NCBI RefSeq assembly: GCF_000759855.1
Contig: NZ_JNAI01000009.1
Span: forward strand, 124,001-188,000
Source of the DNA: Prochlorococcus marinus str. MIT 9107
Lineage (GTDB): Bacteria; Cyanobacteriota; Cyanobacteriia; PCC-6307; Cyanobiaceae
Direction: 5' to 3'
Length of the DNA: 64,000 nt
Position numbers and translations under genes: made by a program. Positions 63,883 through 64,000 of this stretch are shown here, one piece after another. Position 1 is the first letter of the stretch, and every line of letters starts with the position of its first letter. The notes below the pieces were generated by a model, which was given only the letters and a program-made list of their open reading frames with translations, searched no databases and had not been told where the DNA came from.

Positions 63883-64000
63883 ATGATTTTAAGTGATTTA
63901 ATTGATCTAATTAAAAAAGGAAATTCAGATTTTATTGGTGCAAATATTTTTGAAGATCTAAATATAGAGGATGCTGCCTCTTTAGATAAAGCAGATAATC
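63883..64000 (+). CDS. lpxD: LpxD, UDP-3-O-acyl-glucosamine N-acyltransferase, N-terminus only
   Basis: ATG 63883, 20 bases after proB, opens a frame to the window end (39 codons). The N-terminal MILSDLIDLIKKGNSDFIGAN has the LpxD uridine-binding domain pattern, and the visible part ends DLNIEDAASLDKADN. The hexapeptide repeat domain is beyond the window. Lipid A synthesis. Confidence 0.75.
   Translation, partial: MILSDLIDLIKKGNSDFIGANIFEDLNIEDAASLDKADN

Noticed and set aside
1-64000. CRISPR array, prophage, IS element or rRNA genes
   Set aside because: No regularly spaced repeats, transposase or integrase frames, or rRNA-like sequence was seen on reading through the window.

Overview
The window is a 64-kb piece of a very AT-rich, gene-dense genome that reads as a high-light-type Prochlorococcus (marine picocyanobacterium). 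Support comes from photosynthesis genes (psb28, a GUN4 protein, a PAM68-like protein), many cyanobacterium-only families (DUF1816, DUF1830, DUF3082, DUF3288, DUF3685, DUF3727), sparse Shine-Dalgarno signals, frequent TTG/GTG starts, and the GpgS/GpgP glucosylglycerate pathway typical of these cells. No rRNA operon, CRISPR array, IS element or prophage was seen. One tRNA is present, tRNA-Pro(GGG).

Layout. 0-9.3 kb: a truncated PLP decarboxylase, tadA, a class V aminotransferase, glnA with a probable NtcA-activated promoter and a strong terminator, a methyltransferase, an RsbW-like kinase, GUN4, mnmH/selU, psb28 and an AI-2E family membrane protein. 9.4-20.3 kb: secF-secD-pdhB, then ispE-rsmA, rlmH, a LexA-box umuDC operon with an HExxH protein, and dnaG. 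20.4-34.7 kb: an EamA transporter, ruvA-rpsO-PAM68-like genes, dnaE, gatA, a minus-strand run trpD-carA-STAS-mrnC-trmH, and an ABC exporter. 34.7-42.5 kb: msrA, tRNA-Pro, uppP, a set of very small membrane-protein genes, and the divergent glucosylglycerate genes (gpgS against GH13_18 phosphorylase-gpgP-glycerate kinase). 42.5-46.7 kb: a low-density stretch of small hypothetical genes, with a CopG-like regulator and three gaps longer than 300 bases. 46.7-52.0 kb: a probable iron region with a Rieske oxygenase, a 33-residue membrane protein, an ABC ATPase, a zinc-ribbon membrane protein, a Cys-rich Crp/Fnr-type regulator behind a Fur box, ferritin, a second Fur-box candidate in front of a hidden 40-residue Cys/Lys-rich protein, and a FutC-like ATPase. 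52.1-64 kb: nth, an SDR, a PPC-glutaredoxin fusion, pgsA, an epimerase, hisA, then one co-directional block (DUF3685, a thioredoxin-fold protein, a CofE-like protein, an acetyltransferase-like protein, ruvX, DUF3727, a YqeG-type phosphatase, proB, lpxD).

How the genes work together. GpgS and GpgP make glucosylglycerate from 3-phosphoglycerate. The GH13_18 enzyme and the glycerate kinase could return glycerate to 3-phosphoglycerate, so the four genes look like a closed compatible-solute cycle. UmuD'2C with a probable LexA operator gives SOS mutagenesis, with a putative metalloprotease as third gene. The Fur-type sites tie the Crp-like regulator and a small Cys-rich protein to iron supply beside ferritin. 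Nine genes below 60 codons, read by eye from apparently empty DNA, are reported with their own confidence. Their functions are unknown.
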